A stretch of 22,321 bases of DNA. Source: Rhodopirellula sp. GTDB taxonomy: Bacteria > Planctomycetota > Planctomycetia > Pirellulales > Pirellulaceae. Numbering within the stretch: position 1 is the first letter of the stretch; each line of letters starts with the position of its first letter. Below the pieces are notes generated by a model, which worked only from the letters and a program-made list of their open reading frames with translations, searched no databases and was not told where the DNA came from. The stretch spans positions 49,834-72,154 of the forward strand of contig DOPG01000395.1 in the NCBI GenBank assembly GCA_003513555.1, read 5' to 3'. The position numbers and the translations under genes are program-made. This document shows, one piece after another, positions 22,266 to 22,321 of this stretch.

Positions 22266-22321
22266 ATGTCGGAAGCGTTGATTAGCGTAAGCCCGATTGA
22301 TGGAGAGATCCTGTGGCAAGG
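22266..22321 (+). CDS. Start of a probable aldehyde dehydrogenase, cut by window edge
   Basis: Only 18 codons are inside the window (MSEALISVSPIDGEILWQ). The pattern 'x-P-x-x-G-E-x-L-W-Q' close to the N-terminus is typical of NAD-dependent aldehyde dehydrogenases, for example the succinylglutamate-semialdehyde type (NPVSGEVLWQG). GAGG lies about 10 bases upstream of the ATG, and a promoter-like pair sits just before it. The family call rests on a very short segment and may be wrong; that a gene starts here is more secure. Confidence 0.5.
   Translation, partial: MSEALISVSPIDGEILWQ

Noticed and set aside
1..22321. A search for CRISPR arrays, tRNA or rRNA genes, insertion sequences, phage genes or defence systems
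   Set aside because: Nothing was found: no regular spaced repeats, no transposase or integrase frames, no tRNA-like clover patterns and no compositional break. Gene content is chromosomal throughout.

Overview
The window looks like chromosomal DNA of a planctomycete, most likely a Pirellulaceae-type (Rhodopirellula-like) bacterium. The reasons are two very long secreted PVC-type dehydrogenase/haem proteins, two DUF1080 (3-keto-disaccharide hydrolase) domains, a secreted PQQ-like beta-propeller protein with the 'W-x-x-FRG' start, a homodimeric AceE-type pyruvate dehydrogenase, an mcsA-mcsB pair, few clear Shine-Dalgarno sequences and frequent GTG/TTG starts. I saw no rRNA, tRNA, CRISPR array, insertion sequence or phage gene.

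Layout. 1-2669 (minus): 3'-truncated gene for a secreted SGNH-fold + PVC dehydrogenase propeller + HEAT-repeat protein. 2945-4216 (minus): secreted PQQ-like beta-propeller protein, divergent from a GNAT acetyltransferase (4410-4886, plus). 4925-6409 (minus): cardiolipin synthase. 6597-10825 (minus): aceE-aceF, the E1 and E2 subunits of pyruvate dehydrogenase, with a strong hairpin just past aceF. 11393-11857 (plus): small diiron ferritin-like protein with a TTG start. 11991-12779 (plus): SDR-fold protein that has lost its catalytic Tyr. 12854-14386 (minus): trpE. 14683-16298 (plus): mcsA-mcsB, overlapping by GTGA and preceded by a good sigma-70-type promoter. 16587-17174 (plus): ECF-type sigma factor behind a structured leader. 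17180-20665 (minus): 1161-residue PVC dehydrogenase with cytochrome c and DUF1080 domains. 21144-21938 (plus): stand-alone secreted DUF1080 protein, divergent from it. 22266-end (plus): first 18 codons of a probable aldehyde dehydrogenase.

How the genes fit together. Most of the middle is housekeeping: pyruvate oxidation, cardiolipin synthesis, tryptophan synthesis, and protein-arginine phosphorylation for protein quality control. The ends carry the planctomycete-specific exported machinery. The most system-like part is 17180-21938. One exported polypeptide there joins a soluble-dehydrogenase-like propeller, a c-type haem domain and a DUF1080 domain, and a second exported DUF1080 protein is transcribed divergently. 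DUF1080 proteins cleave 3-keto-glycosides, so periplasmic sugar 3-oxidation followed by keto-glycoside cleavage is a reasonable but unproven reading. The other points worth checking are the catalytically degenerate SDR and SGNH domains, the sigma-factor leader, and several near-perfect dyads in intergenic DNA.
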